Assembly: GCA_016717105.1 (NCBI GenBank)
Contig: JADKGF010000001.1
Location: 62,001 to 126,000, forward strand
DNA length: 64,000 nt
Direction: 5' to 3'
Source: Saprospiraceae bacterium
GTDB lineage: Bacteria > Bacteroidota > Bacteroidia > Chitinophagales > Saprospiraceae
Shown: one piece after another, positions 8,242 through 19,104 of the stretch
Numbering within the stretch: the first letter of the stretch is position 1
Layout of the letters: each line of letters begins with the position of its first letter
The notes under the pieces: generated by a model
Seen by the model: the letters and a program-made list of their open reading frames with translations, nothing else
Databases searched by the model: none
Told to the model about the DNA's origin: nothing
Translations under genes and position numbers: made by a program

Positions 8242-9242
8242 TGGCGAAACCAATCGTTTTGGTGACTGGAGCTAATGGATTTATTGGTTCTCACATTGTG
8301 GAAAGAATGGCAAATGAAGGCTATTCTGTGAGAGGCCTAGTACGCAAAAATTCTGACTTAAGCTTATTGGAAGGAATAAACGTTAATCTTGTTTATGGTG
8401 ATGTCACAGATGCTGTTTCATTGGCTTCAGCTGTAGCTGGAGTATCGATTGTCATTCATAATGCAGGACTTGCATCCGATTGGGGACCATTGGAACTATT
8501 TATGAAAATCAATTTTGAAGGCACCAAAAATCTTGCCCTAGCGGCTGAAAAAGCGGGCGTAAAACGATTTGTACTCTTGAGTTCAGTTGCAATACATGGA
8601 TTTGGTGCACCAGGTATGATTGACGAAAATGCACCCATTAATACCCAAGGTTTTCACTATAGTATCTCAAAATGGGAGGCTGAAAAGTGGTTGATGAGTC
8701 ATTTCAAATCGTCAGCTATGGAAGTGACTGCCATCAGACCTGGTAATGTTTTTGGTCCGAAAGACCATACATTTATAGAAAAATATCTTGACATCATGGT
8801 CCAAGGCAAAGGTGGATATGTCAATGGTGGTATGTCCAAAACTTGTCCCGTATATGTAAGAAATTTAACCAAAGCTATTGCTCTGGCAGCTACCCATGAT
8901 CAGGCTGTTGGAGAGGCATTTATCATCACCGATGGCTTGGATATTACTTGGAAAAAATTTACCGAAAAATTGGCTGCAGCCTTAGGCATCAAAAATCCTT
9001 CAATGTCTATTCCGTTTAGTATTGGAAATATCATTGCTGGGATGATGGAGTCCGTTTATTTGTTTTTTAATATCAAAAACGCACCGCTTCTTACGAAATA
9101 CCGGATGAATAATGGCGGAAAAGATTACTACTTCTCCATCGATAAAGCTAAACGAATCTTGGGTTTTGTGCCAGAAACCGATCTGGATAGCGCTATCTCC
9201 AATACGATTGCGTGGTATAAAGGCAAGCACGGGATAAAGTAG
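8238..9242 (+). CDS. NAD-dependent epimerase/dehydratase family protein (3-beta-HSD/ceramide-reductase-like)
   Basis: A 334-residue extended short-chain dehydrogenase/reductase. The cofactor motif TGANGFIGSH is at residues 10-19, and the catalytic YSISK is near residues 141-145, followed by RPGNVFGP. The C-terminal half includes a hydrophobic segment (IGNIIAGMMESVYLFF) as in membrane-associated 3-beta-hydroxysteroid dehydrogenase relatives. Bacterial 3-ketosphinganine or oxidised-ceramide reductases belong to this superfamily, and the gene is coupled to an Aur1-like PAP2 gene, so a lipid substrate is plausible. A nucleotide-sugar substrate cannot be excluded. Its TAG is 2 bases from the convergent radical SAM gene. 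Confidence 0.85.
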   Translation: MMAKPIVLVTGANGFIGSHIVERMANEGYSVRGLVRKNSDLSLLEGINVNLVYGDVTDAVSLASAVAGVSIVIHNAGLASDWGPLELFMKINFEGTKNLALAAEKAGVKRFVLLSSVAIHGFGAPGMIDENAPINTQGFHYSISKWEAEKWLMSHFKSSAMEVTAIRPGNVFGPKDHTFIEKYLDIMVQGKGGYVNGGMSKTCPVYVRNLTKAIALAATHDQAVGEAFIITDGLDITWKKFTEKLAAALGIKNPSMSIPFSIGNIIAGMMESVYLFFNIKNAPLLTKYRMNNGGKDYYFSIDKAKRILGFVPETDLDSAISNTIAWYKGKHGIK

Positions 9243-9243
9243 A

Positions 9244-10272
9244 TTATTCCTCCGCCCAGACTTTACAGCCTTCAGTGCAATTGGTACAAATATCGATCTT
9301 ATCTCTACCTTGTAGCAATGATGATCTGAATTGCTGGTATAATGGACCTTGCCAGATGTCTCTGAATTTCAACTCTTTCAGATTGCCAAGTCTGTGGGTT
9401 GCATCTTTGTCAAAACAACATGGTACTACCAATCCATCCCAAGTAATGACACAAGCGTGCCATAGCTTCCAACAATGGTTCAATAATTTGTTTTTTACAC
9501 GGTAAGTGCCGTCACTCTGCTTGCTATATCTTGAGTATTTTTGTTGTTCTGGTATAAGCTCATTTCCGTGTTCGTAATCATACACTTGCGCCGTTTTGAG
9601 TTTTACTTCGTCGATGCCTATCTCTTTTGCCAGCTTGTAGATTTCGGGGATTTGATGTTCGTTGGGCTTTACTACCAAAAACTGAAATATCAAATGTGGC
9701 GTCGAAGAATTGAGTTGTTTTTTCCATTTTACGACATTTCGGGCACCTTGCAATACGGCTTCTAGATTGCCTTCTTTACGGTAATTTTCGTATACTTCTT
9801 GCGTCGTGCCATCTACAGAAATGATCAGTCTGTCCAATCCCGATTCGATGGTTTTTCTCGCATTGTCATCATTCAGAAAATGGCCATTGGTGGATGTAAT
9901 GGTGTAAATGCCCTTCTCAGAAGCATATTTGACCATGTCGAGAAACTTAGGATTGATGTATGGCTCACCTTGAAAATAAAAGATCAAGTACATCAAGTCT
10001 TTGTACAAATCATCAATGGTTGCTCTAAAGAAATCTTCTTTTAGATTTCCTGTTTCACGAGTGAAGATACGCAGACCAGATGGACATTCGGGACATCGCA
10101 AGTTACAAGCAGTTGTCGGCTCAAAAGAAATCGTCATGGGTAAGCCCCATTGGATCGGTTTTTTTGTCAGCTTTGTGATGTGAAATGATAAAAATATCTT
10201 GACTATATTCAAAATACGCCTGAAGGTCATCTTGCTGATGAACCGTAATATGTCTTTGTAATACAGCGTCAT
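9244..10272 (-). CDS. Radical SAM/SPASM domain protein
   Basis: A 342-residue radical S-adenosylmethionine enzyme. The 4Fe-4S cluster motif CNLRCPEC (Cys 56, 60, 63) begins the barrel after an N-terminal extension with a hydrophobic patch. A C-terminal SPASM-type region has Cys in CWKLWHACV, VVPCCFD and ICTNCTEGC, which would bind auxiliary clusters. Proteins of this type modify peptides or small molecules, but no precursor peptide or obvious substrate gene is adjacent. The upstream ferredoxin-reductase-like gene ends 18 bases away on the same strand and could supply electrons. The specific reaction is unknown. Confidence 0.85.
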   Translation of the reverse strand: MTLYYKDILRFISKMTFRRILNIVKIFLSFHITKLTKKPIQWGLPMTISFEPTTACNLRCPECPSGLRIFTRETGNLKEDFFRATIDDLYKDLMYLIFYFQGEPYINPKFLDMVKYASEKGIYTITSTNGHFLNDDNARKTIESGLDRLIISVDGTTQEVYENYRKEGNLEAVLQGARNVVKWKKQLNSSTPHLIFQFLVVKPNEHQIPEIYKLAKEIGIDEVKLKTAQVYDYEHGNELIPEQQKYSRYSKQSDGTYRVKNKLLNHCWKLWHACVITWDGLVVPCCFDKDATHRLGNLKELKFRDIWQGPLYQQFRSSLLQGRDKIDICTNCTEGCKVWAEE

Positions 10273-10290
10273 ATGATATCTAGTATCTGA

Positions 10291-11019
10291 TCAACCATAC
10301 AACTCATAATGAATCTGAGACTTGTCATATCCCATTTTTATGATGAGATTCACTACCGCTTCGTCGATCATACTCGACCAACCACACAAGTAAAACTGTC
10401 TATCTGGCGATACTTCAGCGTATTGTTTCAAGTAAATATCATGAATGTACCCATGATGAAAGTCAGGATGATCGTCCCGCGAAAGTGCTACATCGTATTT
10501 GAAGTTGGTTTTTTCTTCTACAATCTTTTGAAATTCATCTTTATAAAGTATATCTGAAGCAGTGCGACAGCCAAAAATAAGGTGAATCTTCTTAAAACTC
10601 ATGTCATTTTTGATCACTTTATTGATCATGCTTCTAAATGGTGCTATTCCTGTGCCGGTGCAGATAAATACTAGTTCTGTTTGTAAATTTCCTGGCAAAA
10701 CAAATCCGCCATCTGGGCCTTTAAATTTCAATTCAGTGCCTTCGACTACCTCATGGAAAAGGTATTTTGTTCCTAGACCTTCGTCAGATTGTACGATACA
10801 TAATTCCAAGATATTGGTCCCATCTGGATGGTTTGCTATCGAATAACTGCGCCACCTGTTGAGTCTTTTATCGCTAACAGGTAAGTCTAAAGTAATAAAT
10901 TGCCCAGGCAAAAAGTCAAAAATTGTTTCATTCGGATGTACCTCAATAAAAAATTGTCTTACCGAAGTTGTTAATTGTCGAATTTGTAAGACCTTGCCCT
11001 GATACCACTGTGTTGCCAT
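10291..11019 (-). CDS. Ferredoxin--NADP reductase-like flavoprotein
   Basis: A 242-residue FAD/NAD(P)H oxidoreductase of the ferredoxin reductase superfamily. The FAD-binding RSYSIAN is at about 57-63, a glycine-rich CTGTGIAPFRSM at about 115-126 binds the nicotinamide, and a CGWSSM segment lies near the C terminus. There is no 2Fe-2S domain, so it would pass electrons to or from a separate ferredoxin or flavodoxin. It precedes the radical SAM gene in the same operon and, unusually, in the same reading frame: its TGA is followed by six sense codons and then the radical SAM ATG. Confidence 0.85.
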   Translation of the reverse strand: MATQWYQGKVLQIRQLTTSVRQFFIEVHPNETIFDFLPGQFITLDLPVSDKRLNRWRSYSIANHPDGTNILELCIVQSDEGLGTKYLFHEVVEGTELKFKGPDGGFVLPGNLQTELVFICTGTGIAPFRSMINKVIKNDMSFKKIHLIFGCRTASDILYKDEFQKIVEEKTNFKYDVALSRDDHPDFHHGYIHDIYLKQYAEVSPDRQFYLCGWSSMIDEAVVNLIIKMGYDKSQIHYELYG

Positions 11020-11103
11020 AAATTTTTTTGATACGATTTACAACAACGATCTGTTCAAAAAGATTTTATTTACTTCTTTTGCACCTCTAAGTTTGCGCAA
11101 TTG

Positions 11104-14100
11104 TCACAAGCCGACCCATTTTAAAGTTGACATTTTACCTGATTTCTTGTCTTTAATACTTATGAGATACAAACCAGGTAAAAAGCGACTTCCATCCAAG
11201 GTAAATTCTGTAGATGTACTGCCCGGTCCGAGGTAAGTCTGTTTGTCTCCTGACGATGCATCTGCTTTCCACCTAACTTGTCCTTGCATATCCATGATTT
11301 GAATTTCTGTATCATCTGGTAGATTTAGGAGTCGAAATACCGTTGCTCCATTGCTTAGTCTTACAGGATTGGGATTGACATAGATATTGTCTAATGTTGT
11401 ATTATTTTGAGCATTAGGATCCAATTTTTCAAATCCAAATTCATAAACTGGGTTATCGCCAGTTGTCAGGCAAGCTCTTTCTTTTTCAACCTGATATATT
11501 CGACTGCTAGAATACATATTGTCCACTCTTATACTGATCTTAAGGTCATTTGGAATGAGCCCGTTGGTCAATGATGCAAGTGACAATACTGGAAAAGATG
11601 TCCATGTAATAGCTGATATTACCTTAGCTTTATTAATTATACTAGGACCGGCATTGGTTGTTGGGTTTCGTTTTAGTCTTTCACCAAATGCCGCACATCC
11701 ATCATACTCCATTCTGGTTACATAAATATAGTGTTGTGCTCCAGCAATTAATGCTAATTTTTGCTCTGATGGTAGATTTGAATTTAACAATTCTTCTATT
11801 ATCAATTCAGATGATGGATTAAAGATCATATCGCCTCCAATTGGTTTTTGGCCTTGCATATGCGTGGCATTTTCACCAGAATAGATACTGTTTTCGCCAA
11901 AAAATATATTCAATCGCCTTCCTGTTTCGACATCAACTGCGTATCCCGGGAAGTAAGAAAAACCTGTAGAATTTGGAATCTCAACGCCATTTTCATCTTT
12001 TGATGGTGATATACGCATTTCAAAATTTTTAGCATTTCCTATTGAAGCTAAGCCAATATCAAATTGATCATTGAAAGCTGTTTCTACCACAATACATTTA
12101 CTCCATTTTGATTTATCGTTTATAAAAATTATGTCTACATTATTTAAATCTCGATATCTTAAGCTTGGCGCATTTTCAGTTGTAACAAGTGCCATGACAT
12201 CTCTGCTTGCAGGGCTCAGGTAATAAGGTAAATCTACATCCGTTCTAAATTTTGACGATATAAAAGGCGTAAAAAATCCATCTCCCATTTGAGAAAGTTT
12301 AGCTTCTGGATCTCTGACATTATTATCTTTGACAAAATCAAATGATTTATAGATTTGCCCATCATAAATACCACCATCTTTGATAGCATTGTACCAAAAT
12401 GGTCCTGATTTATCTTTGTATTCAAGCCTTACATCTACGCCACCATTGTTTTCGTAGGCATTCTCGCCTGGATTTTCATAATTTTGAATTGTGATTGAAA
12501 ATCCTAATTCGTTGATCATATATTCTTTGACGTACCACAGCGGTTTGTCTTCCAGTAGTACAATATTGTTTGTAATATCCGTAAGTTTCCACACTGCATC
12601 TTCCTTATATTTACAGAAATCAAAATAATTATCCATTGTGCCTGTGATTTCCAAACGGTATTTGTTCTTATTTATTTTTGTTACATCCGTTACCACAGCT
12701 TGCAATGGTCCGTATCCTGTTTTGTAATTTACCTTACCGTCGAAGTTCAGACTTAAGATTTTGTCATACATGTCGTCTTCCATCTTAAGAAATACATGTG
12801 GATTGCCTTCACCAGAAATTCTAGTTACTTTCAATTGAGGCAAGTCTTCATCGATATTAAGTTTTGGAGTTATGGTGTACACTTTAAAGTTGTTTGTTCC
12901 TTCGATATATGGCGTTTTTTGTCCCAAATTTTCGATACTGTCGAAATCCTTCCAATTATTATAGGCATAGGCCACAGCGCAAAAATGATAATATTTGTTA
13001 TTGTAAAGCGCCTTATCACCAGTGGCAAATAAGTCTTCTGTGATATCAAAGGAATGTTGAAGTCCTACATTTTCAGCTTTAACCTTTAATACTTTTTGCC
13101 AAATATACTTTTCTGCGATTGCGGATGTATCAGGATTTAATACCGATTGCCAATTGTAAATATCTTGAATATTATTTTTAATATCGCATTGGGCAATCAA
13201 TCTAGCATACTTCGGATTACTCAGTTGATCTATTCTAACTTTATTATTGGCAACTTGATATACTTTGTATCCTTCAAATTTAAATTCTGAATCTACGTTG
13301 GACCCAAGATTAGGAATAGTATAGGAAAAACTTTCATTAAAATTATTTGACGATTTGGCATTTTCTAGTTTCAGTGTTAAAGCTAAATTTTTCTGTTCGA
13401 AAGTAATATCTGGCGCATCTGGTCCTATAAAATAATAATCCTTTAGACAGTTTTCAAATAAATCTTTTGCAATTTCATTGGCATATCTCAACTTAGATAG
13501 ATCAGGACATGGATATGGCACACCTAAAACTGAAAAAACAGACATAGTGAGTGTGTTGGTTGACCCAGGTAACATCAACATAGGACCAACGGACATTACC
13601 ATACTATTTTTATAATTTGATAAATTAGCAGTGCACATAGACCATCCATTTGGGTCATTTGGGTCATCTGGAAAAGCAAACTTTGTAGTATCCACACTTC
13701 CAGGATTATAGCCATTCTGTCCAAAAGTTAGTGGTGTTCCATCTGCCCAAAATCCTTTCATTGGCCAATAAAAATCAATTTCTTTTACTATATAGTCAAT
13801 AATATTAGTTTTATTTTCATAATTTATAAAAGACGACATCTGTCCGATGACCAAAGTATCTACATCACCGGTAAGAGGTTCGGGATCAATCAATATTTTT
13901 TTTCTATCAGCATCGTACATGATATTTCCATTTGCATCTCTTTTAAAAATTTTTACAACTTTCGGACCTTGGACAAAGTTTAGTCCAATCATAGGTATTT
14001 CATCTTTATAAGCATTAATTCCACCACATGTACTTTTTTCTCCATCTATTGCGTCTTCATTGTAGATATATGCCATACCTAATTCGGGATTGCAACCTAC

Positions 14101-15013
14101 ATAGTCATCATTATAACATCCTAATTCTGGATCAATCCACCAACTAAAGTAACAATCTATAAGGTCTTCAGGGGCCTTGCTTATAAGTTTATATTGATAG
14201 AATGTCATATCATTGAGTTCGTTTGTAGTATTATAAGCAAATGCACTCACTTGAAATTCCATTTGCAACTTTGCTTGTTTTGTAAACGTCTGTGGACCAC
14301 CTGCATCATTAAAAATAAAAAAATTAATCTCCGCCGGTATTTTGTATATTCCATTTGCACATGAAGCATTATCTATGATGGGATAATCACCCAAACAAGG
14401 ATCATAATAGCCATCATCATTCTCATCAAAATAATTGGCCAATGGTTGGTCAGGTAGTTTCCACCCATATTTTTCTTCAAAATACGGATTTCCTTGAGCT
14501 GGCCAGTATAAAATGTCGTCTGTAATATCATTGCAACTCAATCCTGTTTGGTTTTCCAAAGCTTCTTTATAGTTCTGTATATGCTGCATGATATTATTTC
14601 CTTTGACAGTAAAGATTTTATCCCATTGGTCACAGGCTGTTGCTTCGGTTGTACCTAAAATATCTAATGGTCCTGAATAGAAATCACTACCATCATAACT
14701 ATGAAATTTGGCAGAAACCTTGATGGAGCCTGAACGATCCACGCCACCCATCCAAACTCCAGCGCCATAAATAGCAGATACAGGTATAGACACAGATGCT
14801 GGCGTTAAATAATTTCCTCATAATATTTATCATTAAACAAATTACCACCTGAAAATATTTTAGCTCTGACGTTATTTACGTGCATCTCATACGCAGCAAC
14901 AGGACTGGTACAAGCTGCCAAAAATAAATCTGTTTTTGTGGAGATGTGGCATGTAATCCTAGAGAAAGACAAAAAAACCAGCCTATAATGATGATTGATT
15001 TTAAATTTTTCAT
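11104..15013 (-). CDS. Giant T9SS-exported protein, paralogue 1 (frameshifted near N terminus)
   Basis: Downstream tandem paralogue of the gene at 15051-18965. The uninterrupted frame starts only at 14793, but homology continues upstream. The ATG at 15011-15013 opens a signal peptide nearly identical to that of the paralogue (MKNLKSIIIIGWFFCLSLG). A one-base deletion in an A-run (14933-14937) shifts frame, the next segment encodes the paralogous CTSPVAAYEMHVNNVRA region, and a second one-base deletion (14813-14815) shifts into the long frame. The C terminus ends in a T9SS type A sorting domain (NPNPVRL, LPGLYLISIKDKKSGK). About 1300 residues if repaired. Function unknown; a secreted or surface-attached structural protein is likely. 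Only 37 bases separate it from the paralogue, so it has no obvious promoter of its own. Confidence 0.75.
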
Positions 15014-15050
15014 CGTATTCTTTTTTGATTTGGTTCATATTCAAAAATTG

Positions 15051-18000
15051 TCACAAGCCGACCCATTTTAAGGTGGACATTTTACCTGATTTCTTGTCTT
15101 TGATACTTATGAGATACAAACCAGGTAAAAAGCGACTTCCTTCCAAGGTAAATTCTGTAGATGTACTGCCCGGTCCGAGGTAAGTCTGTTTGTCACCAGA
15201 TGATGCGTCTGCTTTCCACCTAACTTGTCCTTGCATATCCATGATTTGAATTTCTGTATCATCTGGTAGATTTAGGAGTCGAAATACAGTCGAATTATTG
15301 CTTAGTCTTACAGGATTGGGATTAACATAGATATTGTCTAATGTTATATTATTTTGAGCATTAGGATCCAATTTTTCAAATCCAAATTCATAAACTGGGT
15401 TATCGCCAGTTGTCAGGCAAGCTCTTTCTTTTTCAACCTGATATATTCGACTGCTAGAATACGTATTGTCCACTCTTATGCTTACTGTAAGGTCATTGGG
15501 GATGAGCCCGTTGGTCAATGATGCAAGTGATAATACTGGAAAAGATGTCCATGTAATAGCTGATATTACCTTAGCTTTATTAATTATACTAGGACCGGCA
15601 CCTGATGCTGAACGTTTTAGTCTTTCACCAAATGCCGCACATCCATCATACTCCATTCTGGTTACATAAATATAATGTTGTGCTCCAGCAATTAATGCTA
15701 ATATTTGCTCTGATGGTAGATTTGAATTTAACAATTCTTCTATTATCAATTCAGATGATGGATTAAAGATCATATCGCCTCCAATTGGTTTTTGGCCTTG
15801 CATATGCGTGGCATTTTCACCAGAATAGATACTGTTTTCACCAAAAAATATATTCAATCGCTTTCCTGTTTCGACATCAACTGCATATCCTGGGAAGTAA
15901 GAAAAACCTGTAGAGACTGGAATTTCAACGCCATTTTCATCTATTGATGGTGATATACGCATTTCAAAATTTTTTGTATTGCCAATTGTTTCAAGACCTG
16001 TAGTTGTTTGGTCAACGAATCCCGTTTCTACCACAATACATTTACTCCACTTAGATTTATCGCTTGTAAAAATTATGTCCACATTATTTAAATCCCTATA
16101 TCTTAAGCTTGGCGCATTTGCAGACGTAACATAAGCCATAACATCTCTGTTTGCAGGGCTCAAGTAATAAGGAAAGTCAAATTGGGTTTCAAATTTGGAT
16201 GTTATAAAAGGCGTAAAAAATCCATCTCCCATTCGTGAAAGTTTAGCATCTGGATCTTTGACATTATTATCTTTGACAAAATCAAATGATTTATAGATTT
16301 GCCCATCATAAATACCACCATCTTTGATCGCATTGTACCAAAATGGTCCTGTTTTGTCTTTGTATTCAAGCCTTACATCAACGCCACCATTGTTTTCGTA
16401 GGCATTCTCGCCTGGATTTTCATAATTTTGAATTGTGATTGAAAATCCTAATTCATTAAGCATGTATTCTTTGACGGACCACAGTGGTTTGTCTTCAAGT
16501 AGTACAATATTGTTTGTAATATCCGTAAGTTTCCACACTGCATCTTCCTTATATTTACAGAAATCGAAATAATTATCCATTGTGCCTGTGATTTCCAAAC
16601 GGTATTTGTTCTTATTTATTTTTGTTACATCCGTTACCACAGCTTGCAATGGTCCGTATCCTGTTTTATAATTTACCTTGCCGTCGAAGTTCGGACTCAA
16701 GATTTTGTCATACATGTCGTCTTCCATCTTAAGAAATACATGTGGATTGCCTTCACCAGAAATTCTTGTTACTTTGAGTTGTGGTACATTTTCATCGAGC
16801 GTAAATTTTGGAGCTATAGTGTACACCTTGAAGTTGTTAGTTCCTTCGATATATGGTGTTTTTTGTCCCAAATTTTCGATACTGTCGAAATCCTTCCAAT
16901 TATTATGTGCATAAGCCACAGCACAAAAATGATAATTTTTACTATTGATCAACGTCTTTTCTCCAGTCGCAAATAAATCTTCAGTAATATTATATGTATG
17001 TTGAAGCCCTTCATTTTCACCTTTAACTTTTAATACTTTTTGCCAAATGTACTTTTCCGCACTTGCTGATGTATCAGGATTTAGGGACAAATTCCAATTA
17101 TAAATATCTTGTACATTATTTTTGATATCGGTCTGCCCTACCAATCTTGCATATTGCGGATCATTAAGCTGATCAACTCTAACCTTTGCATTTGCTAATT
17201 GATATACTTTGTATCCTTCAAATCTGAATTTTGAATCCAAATTGGGTCCAAGATTAGGAATGGTATAGGAAAAACCTTCATTAAAATTATTTGACTTTTT
17301 ACCGTTTTCCAGTTTCAGTGTTAATGCTAAATTTTTCTGTTCGAAAGTAATATCTGGCGCATCAGGCCCTGTGAAATATTCATTCAATAAACAATTATCA
17401 AATAAATCTTGTGCAATTCTATCGGCATATCTCAACTTAGTAAGGTCAGGACAAGGATATGGCACATCTAAAACTGAAAAAACAGACAAAGTGAGTGTAT
17501 TGGTTGTTCCTGGTGACATCAACATAGAACCAACGGACATTAACATTCTTCTATCTTCTTTTGGCAAATTAGCTGTGCACATAGACCAACCATTAGGATC
17601 ATTTGGGTCATCGGGAAATGCAAATTTCGTAGTGTCTACACTTCCAGGATTATACCCATTACCTCCGAATGTCATTGGTGTCTTATCTAACCAATAGCCC
17701 TTCATATAACTATAAAACCCATCCTCTTTACCTCGTTGTGGATCAGAAACAAACTGATCTCTTGGACTTTGATAAATAAAAGATGACATCTGACCTATGA
17801 CCAAGGTATCCGCCCTTCCAGAAAATGGTTCGGGATCCATCAATATTTTTTTCCCAGCCGCATCGTAAATAAAGTTACCATTAGCATCTCTTTTGAAAAC
17901 TTTTACAACTTTCGGTCCTTGAACAAAGTCTATTCCAAGAATGGGTATTTCATCGCCATAAGTATTTATGCCTCCACAACCACTATCTTCTCCATCAATG

Positions 18001-18965
18001 GCATCTTCATTGTAAATATATGCCATTCCTAATTCTGGGTCACAACCTATGTAATCATCGGAATAACATCCTAAATCTGGATCAAGCCACCAACTAAAGT
18101 AACAGTCTATAAGTTCATCTGGTGACTTGTTTATCATTTTATATTGGTAGAATGTCATATCATTGAGTTCGTTTGTGGTATTATAAGCAAAAGCATTTAC
18201 TTGAAATTCCATTTGCATACTTTTAGGCCCAGAAAGCGTTTGTGTTCCGCCAGCATCATTAAAAATAAAAAAATTAATCTCAGTCGGAATTTTGTACTTT
18301 TCTTCTGAACATGATGCAATATCTAAAATGGGATAATCACCTAAACAAGGATTATAGTGTCCGTCATTATTCTGATCAAAATAATTAGCCAATGGTTGAT
18401 CTGGTAGTTTCCATCCATATTTTTCTTCAAAAAATGGATTTCCTTGAGCTGGCCAATATAAAATGTCGTCTGAAATATCATTACAACTTAAAAATGTTTG
18501 GTTTTCCAAAGCTTCTTTATAGTTCTGTATATGCTGAAGGATATTACTTCCTTTGACTGTAAAGATTTTGTCCCATTGGCTACAATTTGTTGCTTCGGTT
18601 GTCCCTAGTATATCTAATGGCCCTGCAAAGAAATCAAAACCTTCACTTTTATACGTGATAGCAGATAGCTTGATGGAGCCTGCTCGATCAACGCCACCCA
18701 TCCACACTCCGCCACTATAAATGGCCGAAACAGTTGGAGACGCAGATGCCGGTGTAAAATAGTTTCCACTACTTTGATCCTTATTAAACAAAAGACCACC
18801 GGAATATAATCTAGCCCTAACATTGTTCACTTGCATCTCGTATGTAGCAACAGGTCTGACACAAGATGCCAACAATAAATCTGTTTTTTGTGGAGATGTA
18901 GCATTAACTCCTAGAGAAAGGCAAAAAAACCAGCCTATAATGATGATTGATTTTAAATTTTTCAT
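15051..18965 (-). CDS. Giant T9SS-exported protein, paralogue 2 (intact)
   Basis: A 1304-residue secreted protein. Residues 1-23 form a Sec signal peptide (MKNLKSIIIIGWFFCLSLGV, then NAT). The mature part has repeated Asp/Asn-rich stretches, an acidic Ca-binding-looking segment (FDQNNDGHYNPCLGD), several Cys pairs, and a C-terminal T9SS type A sorting domain with NPNPVRLSN, IQIMDMQGQV and LPGLYLISIKDKKSGK. The T9SS would carry it across the outer membrane and process or anchor it. I do not recognise the N-terminal 1200 residues. It is the upstream member of a tandem pair, with a -7 element at 18999-19006. The C-terminal part is nearly identical to paralogue 1, while the N-terminal part is more divergent. 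Confidence 0.85.
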   Translation of the reverse strand: MKNLKSIIIIGWFFCLSLGVNATSPQKTDLLLASCVRPVATYEMQVNNVRARLYSGGLLFNKDQSSGNYFTPASASPTVSAIYSGGVWMGGVDRAGSIKLSAITYKSEGFDFFAGPLDILGTTEATNCSQWDKIFTVKGSNILQHIQNYKEALENQTFLSCNDISDDILYWPAQGNPFFEEKYGWKLPDQPLANYFDQNNDGHYNPCLGDYPILDIASCSEEKYKIPTEINFFIFNDAGGTQTLSGPKSMQMEFQVNAFAYNTTNELNDMTFYQYKMINKSPDELIDCYFSWWLDPDLGCYSDDYIGCDPELGMAYIYNEDAIDGEDSGCGGINTYGDEIPILGIDFVQGPKVVKVFKRDANGNFIYDAAGKKILMDPEPFSGRADTLVIGQMSSFIYQSPRDQFVSDPQRGKEDGFYSYMKGYWLDKTPMTFGGNGYNPGSVDTTKFAFPDDPNDPNGWSMCTANLPKEDRRMLMSVGSMLMSPGTTNTLTLSVFSVLDVPYPCPDLTKLRYADRIAQDLFDNCLLNEYFTGPDAPDITFEQKNLALTLKLENGKKSNNFNEGFSYTIPNLGPNLDSKFRFEGYKVYQLANAKVRVDQLNDPQYARLVGQTDIKNNVQDIYNWNLSLNPDTSASAEKYIWQKVLKVKGENEGLQHTYNITEDLFATGEKTLINSKNYHFCAVAYAHNNWKDFDSIENLGQKTPYIEGTNNFKVYTIAPKFTLDENVPQLKVTRISGEGNPHVFLKMEDDMYDKILSPNFDGKVNYKTGYGPLQAVVTDVTKINKNKYRLEITGTMDNYFDFCKYKEDAVWKLTDITNNIVLLEDKPLWSVKEYMLNELGFSITIQNYENPGENAYENNGGVDVRLEYKDKTGPFWYNAIKDGGIYDGQIYKSFDFVKDNNVKDPDAKLSRMGDGFFTPFITSKFETQFDFPYYLSPANRDVMAYVTSANAPSLRYRDLNNVDIIFTSDKSKWSKCIVVETGFVDQTTTGLETIGNTKNFEMRISPSIDENGVEIPVSTGFSYFPGYAVDVETGKRLNIFFGENSIYSGENATHMQGQKPIGGDMIFNPSSELIIEELLNSNLPSEQILALIAGAQHYIYVTRMEYDGCAAFGERLKRSASGAGPSIINKAKVISAITWTSFPVLSLASLTNGLIPNDLTVSIRVDNTYSSSRIYQVEKERACLTTGDNPVYEFGFEKLDPNAQNNITLDNIYVNPNPVRLSNNSTVFRLLNLPDDTEIQIMDMQGQVRWKADASSGDKQTYLGPGSTSTEFTLEGSRFLPGLYLISIKDKKSGKMSTLKWVGL

Positions 18966-18998
18966 CGTATTCTTTTTTAATTTGTTTTATATTCAGTC

Positions 18999-19006
18999 CA
19001 AATTTA
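18999..19006 (-). promoter_or_regulatory. Promoter -7 element for the T9SS paralogue pair
   Basis: The minus strand reads TAAATTTG, matching TAnnTTTG, 34 bases upstream of the ATG of paralogue 2. No clear -33 element is seen at 19-20 bases. The divergent M14 peptidase promoter lies in the same intergenic region. Confidence 0.45.
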
Positions 19007-19079
19007 ATGATAACATTCTATTAATCATTAAATTATTAGGATTTAATATCAAATCTGTACCTAAGGCGACTAAAATGCG

Positions 19080-19087
19080 TAATTTTG
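19080..19087 (+). promoter_or_regulatory. Promoter -7 element for the M14 carboxypeptidase
   Basis: TAATTTTG matches TAnnTTTG and lies 18 bases before the GTG start at 19105, implying a leader of roughly ten bases. A TCTG about 22 bases upstream is a weak -33 candidate. Confidence 0.5.
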
Positions 19088-19104
19088 TTATAAATTATTA
19101 AAAC

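Noticed and set aside
14805..15044. A separate 79-residue gene upstream of T9SS paralogue 1
   Set aside because: Its second half is the out-of-frame N-terminal region of paralogue 1, as comparison with paralogue 2 shows.
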